A stretch of 18,831 nucleotides of DNA, from NCBI GenBank assembly GCA_035556075.1, contig DATMFQ010000023.1:1-18831 (forward strand). Direction: 5' to 3'. The notes beneath the pieces are model-generated. The model did no database searches and was not told where the DNA came from. It saw nothing but the letters and a program-made list of their open reading frames with translations. Below, piece by piece: positions 6,701 to 13,675 of the stretch. Numbering within the stretch: position 1 is the stretch's first letter; each line of letters opens with the position of its first letter. The DNA comes from 73-13 sp035556075. GTDB lineage: Bacteria > Actinomycetota > Actinomycetes > Actinomycetales > Microbacteriaceae. The position numbers were made by a program, and so were the translations under genes.

Positions 6701-7114
6701 TCAGCCCTCGTACGGCGGCACGCCGAAATTCATCGGCGTCGACTTGTCGTTAGGGTCCGAGTTGTTGTAGGTGATGAAGATCTCGTCGCCGGCGGCGATG
6801 TCCCACCGCGCCCGGAAGATGACGGCCTGCTGCTCGTCGTTCTTCTCGTAGAGCGCGTTCGGCTCATAGGCGTGGTTGTAGATCGTCGCGTAGCCGAGCG
6901 CGAAGCCATACCACTTCGTGAAGGTGAAGTAGTAGTGCGGGACGACGCTCGTCGCCTCGTCCGTGGCGGCGTCATCGAAGGGGATGACGATGACGGGTGC
7001 GACCTCGAAGATCTCCCCCGCCGCGATGGGCTCCTTGGCGAAGCCACCCCGACCCGCGCCGGGGATCGTGGACTGGGCGATGTACACCTTGCTCGGGGCG
7101 TCGATGCGTTGCAC
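6701..7114 (-). CDS. SET-domain protein (putative protein lysine methyltransferase)
   Basis: A compact 137-residue protein consisting of little more than a SET domain. The cofactor-binding start is seen in IPGAGRGGFA (17-26). The core motif YNHAYEPNA (79-87) corresponds to the NH(S)xxPN signature, and GDEIFITYNN (109-118) to the GEE(L/I)xxxY motif carrying the catalytic Tyr. No pre-SET or post-SET zinc cysteines are present. SET proteins transfer a methyl group from S-adenosylmethionine to protein lysine; in bacteria the target is usually unknown. The start is GTG at 7114. No ribosome binding site is visible, but a TACTCT box 6 nt upstream supports a leaderless transcript. It lies 72 nt downstream of a small membrane protein gene on the same strand. 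The domain call is firm; activity and substrate are not known. Confidence 0.88.
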   Translation of the reverse strand: MQRIDAPSKVYIAQSTIPGAGRGGFAKEPIAAGEIFEVAPVIVIPFDDAATDEATSVVPHYYFTFTKWYGFALGYATIYNHAYEPNALYEKNDEQQAVIFRARWDIAAGDEIFITYNNSDPNDKSTPMNFGVPPYEG

Positions 7115-7120
7115 CCGGGG

Positions 7121-7126
7121 AGAGTA
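7121..7126 (-). promoter_or_regulatory. -10 box for leaderless transcription of the SET gene
   Basis: On the minus strand TACTCT is followed by exactly six bases (ccccgg) and the GTG start at 7114. It lies between the upstream 59-residue gene and the SET gene, allowing independent expression. Confidence 0.5.
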
Positions 7127-7186
7127 GCACCCCGATTCGGGGGTCAGATCGCGCTCGTGCGCGCGTCGGTGAAGGTCGTGCCCGCG

Positions 7187-7366
7187 TCAGGGGGCGATGC
7201 GCTTGGCGAGGTGGATCGGGAGCGCAAAGGCGACGCACACGCCGAGGAGTCCGCCCGCGAAGGTGACGAGCGCGACCCAGCTGTCACCGAAGCTGAACGC
7301 GAGGCTCATGAGGTACAGGCTCGCGACAAAGATCAAGAAGCAGATGATGAATCCCACGACCTTCAT
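7187..7366 (-). CDS. 59-residue membrane protein
   Basis: A small open frame reading MKVVGFIICFLIFVASLYLM at the start and IHLAKRIAP at the end, 59 residues in all. Two hydrophobic helices (about 4-25 and 31-50) are joined by a short polar turn (SFGDSW, 25-30), and a basic tail LAKR lies at 53-56. It is probably a two-helix inner-membrane protein with both ends in the cytoplasm. I do not recognise a family. It is supported as a real gene by sensible codon use, its hydrophobic pattern, and a TAGGAT box six bases before the ATG. The sequence AGGATGGG upstream could also act as a ribosome binding site if the transcript starts further up. It is upstream of, and on the same strand as, the SET gene. 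Confidence 0.72.
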   Translation of the reverse strand: MKVVGFIICFLIFVASLYLMSLAFSFGDSWVALVTFAGGLLGVCVAFALPIHLAKRIAP

Positions 7367-7372
7367 GCGCCC

Positions 7373-7378
7373 ATCCTA
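7373..7378 (-). promoter_or_regulatory. -10 box for leaderless transcription of the 59-residue gene
   Basis: Minus-strand TAGGAT, then gggcgc, then ATG. The six-base spacer is identical to that before tesB (TAGCCT, gggcgc, ATG). No clear -35 element. Confidence 0.45.
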
Positions 7379-7510
7379 GCGGGCATGGTGCCGGACGAGC
7401 GCACGAGGCGGGCGAGTGCGAGGTACCTGAGTAGAGCCTTGGCTTCCTTGCGGAACAACCCCGCGGGGTGAATTGTTGTTGGTACTGAATCCAGGAGAGG
7501 ACGGTTCATC

Positions 7511-7996
7511 ATGACCCAGACCAAGAATGTGACCGCGAGCGCCGTGAGCCCGGATGTCGCCACCGGCGTCGCACAGTTCCTTGCGCCCGTCGTCGTCGAC
7601 CTCACGGCCCTGGCCATCGACGCGAAGCAGGCGCACTGGCACGTCCGTGGCGCCAACTTCCAGGCGATTCATGAGCTCCTCGACACGGTCGTCGCGCACG
7701 CCCGTGATGCGGCTGACCTCGCCGCCGAGCGGATCATCGCCCTCGGCCTCCCGCTCGACGCCCGCACGGCGACCGTCGCGGAGCGCACGACCACCCCGAC
7801 GTTCCCCGAGGGCTTCATCAGCACGGACGCCGCGGTCGCGCACATCATCGCCGCGATCGACGCGACGCTCGTGCAGGTGCGCACCGCGGTCGCCGAGCTC
7901 GACGACATCGATCTGACGAGCCAGGACCTCGTCATCGGCATCCAGCACCAGCTCGAGCAGGACCGCTGGTTCCTCTTCGCCCATATCGCGAAGTAG
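7511..7996 (+). CDS. dps: Dps family DNA-binding ferritin-like protein
   Basis: A 161-residue four-helix-bundle protein. It shows the inter-subunit ferroxidase residues H42, H54, D58, D69 and E73, in the context AHWHVRGANFQAIHELLD and DAADLAAERI, matching E. coli Dps H51, H63, D67, D78 and E82. Dps forms a 12-subunit shell that oxidises and stores iron using hydrogen peroxide, protecting DNA from hydroxyl radicals. The N-terminal tail has only one Lys (K5), so DNA binding through a basic tail is uncertain. The ribosome binding site AGGAGAGG (7493-7500) ends 10 nt before the ATG. The region upstream contains CCCCGCGGGG (7459-7468) flanked by AACAA and TTGTT, which could be a regulator site. 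A strong terminator follows. It is convergent with nei2, another gene for oxidative DNA damage. Confidence 0.95.
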   Translation: MTQTKNVTASAVSPDVATGVAQFLAPVVVDLTALAIDAKQAHWHVRGANFQAIHELLDTVVAHARDAADLAAERIIALGLPLDARTATVAERTTTPTFPEGFISTDAAVAHIIAAIDATLVQVRTAVAELDDIDLTSQDLVIGIQHQLEQDRWFLFAHIAK

Positions 7997-8011
7997 TCCA
8001 AGCCCAGTTGC

Positions 8012-8047
8012 CAGGCGCCCTCCCACCGCAATGCGGGAGGGCGCCTG
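8012..8047. terminator. strong bidirectional terminator between dps and nei2
   Basis: A 13-bp perfect stem, CAGGCGCCCTCCC against GGGAGGGCGCCTG, encloses a 10-nt loop. It lies between the two convergent stop codons (7996 and 8052), so it can end both transcripts. Confidence 0.8.
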
Positions 8048-8051
8048 CGTG

Positions 8052-9131
8052 TCACGCGGCTTGGCAGCTGGGGCACCAGTAGAGCTTGCGTCCCGCGGCG
8101 AGCTCCATCGCGATCGGCGTCCCGCAGACTCGGCACGGCTTCCCCGCCCGGTGATACACCCAGTGCCGGTCGTCCCGGTGCGCGAGCGCGGCGGCGTAGG
8201 CTCGCCCCCGCAGTCCGTCCATGGTGAGCATCTGCCCGGTCTCGATCCCGATCTTGAGCAGCTTCACCCAGTCCCGCCAGAGCGCCTCGAGCAGCTCGCC
8301 CGGCACGGCCTTCCCCGCGACGAATGGGGACAGTCGCGCCCGAAACAGCAGCTCCGCCCGATAGACATTGCCGATCCCAGCGACGACCTGCTGGTCCATG
8401 AGCAGCTGGCCGATCGGGGTGCCGCGGGAACCAGCACGCTCGACGAAGCGCTGCCGCGCCGCCTGCCCGCGCGGCAGCCCGAATCGTGCCGCGAAGTCGC
8501 GGGCGACCTGCGGGTCGGGGCCGAGACGGTCAACGATCCCGGCGACCGCCTCGGTGTCGAGCACCTCGCAGGCGGTCGGGCCACGAAGGTCGGCGAGCGC
8601 CGCGGCGGTGCGCAGCCGTGCCCGCACCTGCCCGATCGGCGGCGGTGGCCAGTTCGCATCGCCCGGCATCGCCTCGTCCTCAAGCGCTCGCGTGTCCTCG
8701 CTCATGCGCAGCCGGGTGCGCCGCGGCGCACCGATCGACCAGAGTGAGTCCTCGAACGCACCGTCGACACGTGGCCGCGCATTCGCCGACACCCCGCGCT
8801 CACCGGTGACCGCGGCGCCGACGACGGTGCCGCGCTGATTCGTCTGTCCCATCCGGCCGCCGGCCGATGCGGTCGAGTCGTCGGAGGTGATCTCGCCCGC
8901 GAAGTCCCACGCGCCATACATGCCGAGGTGCACGCGCAGCCACAACTCGTGGTCGAAGCGGAGGAACATCTGCTTGCCGAGCGCCGCGGCCTCGACGAGC
9001 TCGTGCCCGTCGATCAGCTGGGCGTCCGCGGCAAACCGGCCCTGCGGGGATGAGACCGCGACCGGACCGGCATCGACGAAGTGGCGCCGGAACTGCCGGG
9101 CGATCCGGTGAACCGAGTGCCCCTCAGGCAT
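8052..9131 (-). CDS. nei2: Fpg/Nei family DNA glycosylase, actinobacterial Nei2 type
   Basis: A 359-residue base-excision-repair enzyme that removes oxidised pyrimidines and cleaves the resulting abasic site. The start MPEGHSVHRIA carries the catalytic Pro2 and Glu3 (after Met removal, P1 and E2). A beta-strand Lys is at K53 (LGKQMFLRF). The helix-two-turn-helix is at about 241-268 (QLLMDQQVVAGIGNVYRAEL). The C-terminal zinc finger has C333, C336, C353 and C356. Between the N-terminal strands (HLGMYGAWDF, about 68-77) and the conserved VRARLRTAAALADLRGPTACEV (about 169-190) is an insertion of about 80-90 residues, rich in Gly, Arg, Asp and Ser, that makes the protein longer than most relatives (about 255-300). 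It follows rpiB by 41 nt on the same strand and is probably cotranscribed with it, as Rv2465c-Rv2464c are arranged in M. tuberculosis. AGGGG lies five bases before the ATG. Confidence 0.93.
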   Translation of the reverse strand: MPEGHSVHRIARQFRRHFVDAGPVAVSSPQGRFAADAQLIDGHELVEAAALGKQMFLRFDHELWLRVHLGMYGAWDFAGEITSDDSTASAGGRMGQTNQRGTVVGAAVTGERGVSANARPRVDGAFEDSLWSIGAPRRTRLRMSEDTRALEDEAMPGDANWPPPPIGQVRARLRTAAALADLRGPTACEVLDTEAVAGIVDRLGPDPQVARDFAARFGLPRGQAARQRFVERAGSRGTPIGQLLMDQQVVAGIGNVYRAELLFRARLSPFVAGKAVPGELLEALWRDWVKLLKIGIETGQMLTMDGLRGRAYAAALAHRDDRHWVYHRAGKPCRVCGTPIAMELAAGRKLYWCPSCQAA

Positions 9132-9172
9132 CGCGCCCCTGACGGAGGTGACGACCGCGCATTCCTATCGAC

Positions 9173-9658
9173 TCAGACCAGCTCGTGCCCGGCGATCGCC
9201 CCGGTCGTCTCATACTCGGCAAGCTGCGCGATGCGTCGCACATGCCGCTCCTCACCGCTGAAGTCGGTCGCGATGAAACGGTCGACGAATGCGAAGACCT
9301 CCTCGACGGTGTGCTGGCGCGCGCCAATCGAGATGACGTTCGCATCGTTGTGGTCGCGGGCGAGCTCCGCGGTCGCGAGCGACCACACGAGCGCAGCACG
9401 GATGCCCGCGACCTTGTTCGCGGCCATCTGCTCGCCGTTGCCGGAGCCGCCGAAGACGACGCCGAGCGCCTCGATACCGGCGCCGTGGTCACGCGCGACC
9501 GCGCGGGCCGCGTTGATGCAGAAGGCCGGGTAGTCATCGAGCGGATCGTAGGAGGTCGGTCCGTGGTCGATGACCTCGTGTCCGGCGCGGGCGAGGTGCT
9601 CCTGGAGCGCCTGCGAGAAGTCGAGGCCGGCGTGATCGGTGGCGACGTGGATCCGCAT
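9173..9658 (-). CDS. rpiB: ribose-5-phosphate isomerase B
   Basis: A 161-residue cytoplasmic enzyme that interconverts ribose 5-phosphate and ribulose 5-phosphate in the pentose phosphate pathway. It starts MRIHVATDHAGLDF, with D8 and H9 as the substrate-binding pair. GGSGNGEQMAANKV (70-83) holds the actinobacterial catalytic Glu (E76), which replaces the Cys of E. coli RpiB. DHNDANVISIGAR (102-114) holds the further conserved His and Arg. Length is normal for the family. It is transcribed divergently from pepN from a shared 24-bp gap, with a TAGAGT box 7 nt before the ATG, and heads an rpiB-nei2 unit. Confidence 0.95.
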   Translation of the reverse strand: MRIHVATDHAGLDFSQALQEHLARAGHEVIDHGPTSYDPLDDYPAFCINAARAVARDHGAGIEALGVVFGGSGNGEQMAANKVAGIRAALVWSLATAELARDHNDANVISIGARQHTVEEVFAFVDRFIATDFSGEERHVRRIAQLAEYETTGAIAGHELV

Positions 9659-9665
9659 GCCAGCC

Positions 9666-9675
9666 ACTCTAGGCT
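9666..9675. promoter_or_regulatory. overlapping divergent -10 boxes for rpiB (minus) and pepN (plus)
   Basis: The ten bases ACTCTAGGCT contain TAGAGT on the minus strand (9671-9666) and TAGGCT on the plus strand (9670-9675). The TA at 9670-9671 is part of both. The minus box is 7 nt from the rpiB ATG and the plus box is 7 nt from the pepN GTG, so both transcripts would be leaderless and the two polymerase complexes could not be bound at once. The -35 regions would fall inside the opposite gene and do not match a consensus. Confidence 0.55.
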
Positions 9676-9682
9676 TGTCCTC

Positions 9683-12241
9683 GTGGCAGGCGAGAATCTC
9701 ACCCGGGTCGAGGCGATCGAGCGCAAGTCGCTCGTGCAGACGCAGTCCTATGAGGTCGAGCTCGACCTGACCACAGGCCCCGACGTGTTCCGCTCCTCGA
9801 CGGTCGTGCGCTTCACCGCGAGGCCCGGCTCGAGCACCTTCATCGACGCGATCACCGCCGACGTGCGCCTCGTCGTACTCAACGGCATCGCGCTCGACCC
9901 GGAGGACGTCGCCGATGGTGCGCGCATCGAACTGCCCGGGCTCGCGGCGGACAACGTCCTCGAAGTCGTCGCCGATTTCGCGTACTCGACGTCTGGCGAG
10001 GGGCTGCACCGCTTCGTCGACCCGGTCGACGGCGAGGTCTACCTGTACTCGCAGTTCGAGGTGCCGGACGCCCGCCGGGTCTTCGCTGTGTTCGAGCAGC
10101 CGGATCTCAAGGCGACCTTTGCCTTCACCGTGACGGCCCCGGCCCACTGGACCGTGATCTCGAACGAAGCGGCCGCCACCGTCGAGCCCTCCGGTGTCGC
10201 GGCGCAGCGCTGGGTCTTCCCGCCGACGGCGGTCATCTCCTCCTACATCACCGCGGTCATCGCAGGGCCGTACACCGCGTGGCACGACGAGCTGACGAGC
10301 TCGGACGGCCGGACCATCCCGCTCGGACTGTACGCCCGGACCTCGCTCGCGGCGCACGTCGACGTCGACGAGGTCTTCGACGTGACGAAGCGCGGCTTCG
10401 CCTACTTCGAGTCGAAGTTCGGCGTCCCCTACCCGTTCACCAAGTACGACCAGCTCTTCGTCCCCGAGTTCAACGCGGGCGCGATGGAGAATGCGGGGGC
10501 CGTGACCTTCACCGAGACCTACGTCTTCCGGTCGAAGGTCACCGATGCGGTCCGGGAGCGCCGCGTCGTCACGATCCTGCATGAGCTCGCCCACATGTGG
10601 TTCGGCAACCTCGTCACGATGCGGTGGTGGAACGACCTGTGGCTCAACGAGTCCTTCGCGGAGTGGGCCTCGACGATCGCGACCGCCGAGGCGACGGAGT
10701 GGACCGAGGCCTGGACAACCTTCCAGGCGATGGAGAAGACGTGGGCGTACCGGCAGGACCAGCTGCCGTCGACGCACCCGGTCTCGGCGACGATCAACGA
10801 CCTTGAGGACGTGCAGGTCAACTTTGACGGCATCACCTATGCGAAGGGCGGCTCCGTCCTCAAGCAGCTCGTCGCCTGGGTCGGCGTTGACGCATTCTTC
10901 GCGGGCGTCGGCAACTATTTCCGCAAGCACGCCCACGGCAACACCGAGCTGAAGGACCTCTTCATCGAGCTCGAGGCCACGAGCGGCCGGGACTTGAGCG
11001 GCTGGAGCGCCCAGTGGCTCGAGACGGCCGGGGTCAACACGCTGCGCCCGGAGCTCGCGACCGATGATGACGGGACGATCACGTGGTTCGCCGTGCTGCA
11101 GGAGGCACCGGCGGAGCACCCGATGCTGCGCGCGCATCGACTCGCGATCGGGCTGTACGAATGGGCGGAGACCGGCGACGACGAATCCCACCTCGTGCGG
11201 GTCCACCGCATCGAGATCGATGTCGACGGGGAGCGCACCGTCGTCCCGGAGCTCGTCGGTCGCCGCCGGCCCGCGCTCATCCTCATCAACGACGATGACC
11301 TCGCCTACGCGAAGATCCGGCTCGACCCGGCCTCGCTCGACGCGGCGATCGCTGGGCTGTCGCGGATCGCGTCGCCGCTGGCCCGGGCGCTCATCTGGGG
11401 GGCGGTGTGGGACGCGACGCGCGACGCCGAGACCCGGCCGACCGACTACATCCGGCTCGTCCTCGGCAACATCGCCGCCGAGACGGAGTCGACGACCCTG
11501 CGCACGACGCTCGCGCAGCTTGCCCTGACCGCCCGCTCGTATGTCGACCCGGCCGTCCGCCCGGAGACCATCGCGAGCGTCGGCACGGCCCTGTGGGAGC
11601 TGGCGAAGTCCGCCGAGGCGGGCTCGGACGCGCAGTTCCAGTTCGTCACCGCCTTCGCCGGGCTCTCGACGACCGCCACCCATGCCGACGCGCTCACCGG
11701 TCTCCTCGACGGCGAGCTCGAGCTGCCCGGGCTCGAGATCGACACCGACCTGCGGTGGGTGCTCCTCGAGGGGCTCGTCGTGCTCGGCGGTGCCGAGGAG
11801 CCGCAGATCGCGGCGGAGCTACGGCGCGACGCGACCGCGAAGGGCCAGCAGGCGGCCGCGCGGCTGCGCGCCGCCATCCCGACGGCGGCGGCGAAGACGG
11901 CGGCGTACCGCGCGATCGTCGACGGCCAACTGTCGAATGAGATCCAGCGGGCCATCACCCTGGGCTACGGCCACGTCAACGACCCGGCGCCGCTGGCGAC
12001 GCTCATCGACCCGTACCACGACGCGCTCGAGCGGGTCTGGGCGGACCGGAGCTACCAGCTCGCAGAGATCTTCATCGGCGGGCTCTACCCGGCGGCGCTC
12101 GCGAGCGCCGAACTCGCGGCCGCGACGACCGCCTGGCTCGCCACCCACCCCGACATCCCCGCGCTGCGCCGCCTCGTCGCGGAGCACCTCGCTGGCGTCG
12201 AGCGGGCACTCCGCGCACAGGAGCGGGACCGGAGGCCCTGA
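9683..12241 (+). CDS. pepN: aminopeptidase N (M1 family metallopeptidase)
   Basis: An 852-residue zinc aminopeptidase that removes N-terminal residues from peptides in the cytoplasm. The substrate-recognition motif GAMEN is at 266-270. The zinc site HELAH is at 300-304 and its third ligand Glu at 323 (HExxH, 18 residues, E), in the context WLNESFAEW. The N-terminal beta domain is at about 1-200, the catalytic domain at about 200-440, and an ERAP1-like helical C-terminal domain at about 500-850. Length is typical of actinobacterial PepN. The start is GTG at 9683, chosen because the protein then begins VAGENLTRVEA, the usual start region of the family, and because a TAGGCT box lies 7 nt upstream. 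It is first gene of a tight unit with mscS and glbO, and divergent from rpiB. The frame continues open far upstream, antisense to rpiB, which is not coding. Confidence 0.96.
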   Translation: MAGENLTRVEAIERKSLVQTQSYEVELDLTTGPDVFRSSTVVRFTARPGSSTFIDAITADVRLVVLNGIALDPEDVADGARIELPGLAADNVLEVVADFAYSTSGEGLHRFVDPVDGEVYLYSQFEVPDARRVFAVFEQPDLKATFAFTVTAPAHWTVISNEAAATVEPSGVAAQRWVFPPTAVISSYITAVIAGPYTAWHDELTSSDGRTIPLGLYARTSLAAHVDVDEVFDVTKRGFAYFESKFGVPYPFTKYDQLFVPEFNAGAMENAGAVTFTETYVFRSKVTDAVRERRVVTILHELAHMWFGNLVTMRWWNDLWLNESFAEWASTIATAEATEWTEAWTTFQAMEKTWAYRQDQLPSTHPVSATINDLEDVQVNFDGITYAKGGSVLKQLVAWVGVDAFFAGVGNYFRKHAHGNTELKDLFIELEATSGRDLSGWSAQWLETAGVNTLRPELATDDDGTITWFAVLQEAPAEHPMLRAHRLAIGLYEWAETGDDESHLVRVHRIEIDVDGERTVVPELVGRRRPALILINDDDLAYAKIRLDPASLDAAIAGLSRIASPLARALIWGAVWDATRDAETRPTDYIRLVLGNIAAETESTTLRTTLAQLALTARSYVDPAVRPETIASVGTALWELAKSAEAGSDAQFQFVTAFAGLSTTATHADALTGLLDGELELPGLEIDTDLRWVLLEGLVVLGGAEEPQIAAELRRDATAKGQQAAARLRAAIPTAAAKTAAYRAIVDGQLSNEIQRAITLGYGHVNDPAPLATLIDPYHDALERVWADRSYQLAEIFIGGLYPAALASAELAAATTAWLATHPDIPALRRLVAEHLAGVERALRAQERDRRP

Positions 12242-12244
12242 GCC

Positions 12245-13237
12245 GTGGACGGCATCGAGGACCTCGAGACGACCGCTGTGACCTGGTGGGCCGCGGTCGC
12301 GGGGTGGTTCGACTGGCTGTTTGCCTCCGGTTGGGGCATCCCGGCGAAGATCGTGCTCGTCATCGCCGGCGCGATCCTCGTGCGGTGGGTGCTGCTGCGC
12401 ATGATCCACCGCAGCGTCCGCCAGGTCGTGGCCGGGGTCAAGACCCGGTACCAGGTGAAGGACACGGGTCAGCTCACCGCCGCCTCGCCCATCTCCGCCG
12501 TCCGTCGGGTGCGGCGCACCCAGTCGCTCGGGCGCGTCTTCTCGAACGCGGTGACCACCGGCATCGCCGTCGTCGCGATCCTCCTCGTCGTGTGGATCGC
12601 CTTCCCGGGTGCCACCGCCGGCTTCGCGCTCATCACGGCGGCGCTTGGTGCGGGCCTCGGCTTCGGCGCGCAGGGCATTGTCAAGGACATCCTCAACGGC
12701 ATCTTCCTCGCGATCGAGGACCAGCTCGGCATCGGCGACGTCGTGACGATCGGTGAGACGGTCGGTGTCGTCGAGGACGTCGGGATCCGCACGACCCGGG
12801 TGCGGGATGTGCACGGCACCCTGTGGTTCATCCGGAATGCAGAGATCGACCGGGTCGGCAACCAGTCCCACGGCTGGGCGCGCGCGATCGTCGACTACGC
12901 GGTGCCCGCGACCGTCGACGTCGACGAGGTCCGACGCATTCTCACCGAGGCGGCGACGTCGCTGCGGGGTGAGTCCCGGTGGAAGCAGGTGCTCCTCGAG
13001 CCGCCAGAGGTGTGGGGCATCCAGTCGGTGGCCCCCGACGCCATCGTGTTACGCACCGTCGCGCGGACCCGGACGAGCGCGAAGGACGACGTCGCCCGCG
13101 AACTGCGCGCCCGCATCAAGCGCGCGCTCGACCAGGCCGGAGCCGCCAGGTACCCGGTCCAGGAGCTGCGGGTCGTCGACACGACCGAGGTCGAGGCGCC
13201 GCCGGCAGTGCCGGATGAGCCGGCCGGAGAGGACTGA
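12245..13237 (+). CDS. mscS: MscS-family mechanosensitive channel
   Basis: A 330-residue small-conductance mechanosensitive channel, which opens under membrane tension to release solutes after osmotic downshift. Hydrophobic helices are at about 33-52 and 101-120, and the pore helix is at about 124-157. The pore helix carries the Gly/Ala-rich packing stretch GAGLGFGAQG (135-144), followed by IVKDILNGIFLAIEDQ and GDVV, the family hallmark. The beta domain (about 165-220) and C-terminal alpha/beta domain follow, ending in an acidic Pro-rich tail. The start is GTG, 3 nt after the pepN stop, with GGAGG (12231-12235) inside the end of pepN. Its stop lies one base before the glbO ATG, so translation of the three genes is likely coupled. 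An osmotic role fits with the betaine transporter encoded further right. Confidence 0.93.
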   Translation: MDGIEDLETTAVTWWAAVAGWFDWLFASGWGIPAKIVLVIAGAILVRWVLLRMIHRSVRQVVAGVKTRYQVKDTGQLTAASPISAVRRVRRTQSLGRVFSNAVTTGIAVVAILLVVWIAFPGATAGFALITAALGAGLGFGAQGIVKDILNGIFLAIEDQLGIGDVVTIGETVGVVEDVGIRTTRVRDVHGTLWFIRNAEIDRVGNQSHGWARAIVDYAVPATVDVDEVRRILTEAATSLRGESRWKQVLLEPPEVWGIQSVAPDAIVLRTVARTRTSAKDDVARELRARIKRALDQAGAARYPVQELRVVDTTEVEAPPAVPDEPAGED

Positions 13238-13238
13238 C

Positions 13239-13649
13239 ATGACGAGCGAACTCAATGCGATCCCGACGGGCCCGGACCGTTCCTTCTGGGCGCGCGTCGG
13301 CGGACGGGAGGCCTTCGAGACCCTGGTGCGCACGTTCTACGCGGGGGTCGCCGAGGATGAGGTCCTCCGTCCCATGTACGAGGAGGATCTCGAACCGGCG
13401 ATCTGGCGGCTCCGCGCATTCCTCGAGCAGTACTGGGGTGGCCCGACAGAGTATGGCGAGCGGCGCGGTCACCCGCGGCTGCGGCTGCGCCACCAGGCGT
13501 ACAAGGTGAATCCGGACGCCCGGGACCGGTGGCTGCGCCACATGCGGGCGGGGGTCGATGCGCTGCAGCTGTCGCCGATGGACGAGGCCGAGCTCTGGGA
13601 CTACTTCGAGCGCGCCGCCCACTCGCTCATCAACAATTACGACGACTGA
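13239..13649 (+). CDS. glbO: group II truncated haemoglobin (GlbO type)
   Basis: A 136-residue haem protein with the two-over-two globin fold. Aligned by eye with M. tuberculosis trHbO, it keeps Tyr B10 (Y34), Tyr CD1 (Y47), the proximal His F8 (H85, in RGHPRLRLRHQAY) and Trp G8 (W98). It also has the conserved FLEQYWGGP (61-69). These proteins bind oxygen very tightly and may serve peroxidase, NO-detoxifying or redox roles; the true role is unsettled. The first 11 residues before the globin core are a short extension. The ATG lies one base after the mscS stop, and GGAGAGG (13226-13232) in the end of mscS serves as ribosome binding site. Last gene of the pepN-mscS-glbO unit; glbO also lies near pepN in mycobacteria. 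Confidence 0.95.
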   Translation: MTSELNAIPTGPDRSFWARVGGREAFETLVRTFYAGVAEDEVLRPMYEEDLEPAIWRLRAFLEQYWGGPTEYGERRGHPRLRLRHQAYKVNPDARDRWLRHMRAGVDALQLSPMDEAELWDYFERAAHSLINNYDD

Positions 13650-13675
13650 TACCTGCCCACCGGATCGAGGACGGC

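Noticed and set aside
7454..7480. CCCCGCGGGG flanked by AACAA and TTGTT upstream of dps, as an iron- or peroxide-regulator box
   Set aside because: It does not match the DtxR/IdeR or Fur consensus patterns I know, and the symmetry of the flanks is broken; noted in the dps entry only.
9185..9682. In-frame extension of PepN upstream of the GTG at 9683
   Set aside because: It lies antisense to rpiB. The protein from 9683 already begins as the family does, and the extension shows no signal peptide or domain.
9659..11683. Minus-strand frame opposite pepN, continuous with rpiB, suggesting a giant fused RpiB
   Set aside because: The extension upstream of the RpiB start is antisense to the pepN catalytic domain and has no family features. 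RpiB is complete at 161 residues and has its own start and -10 box.
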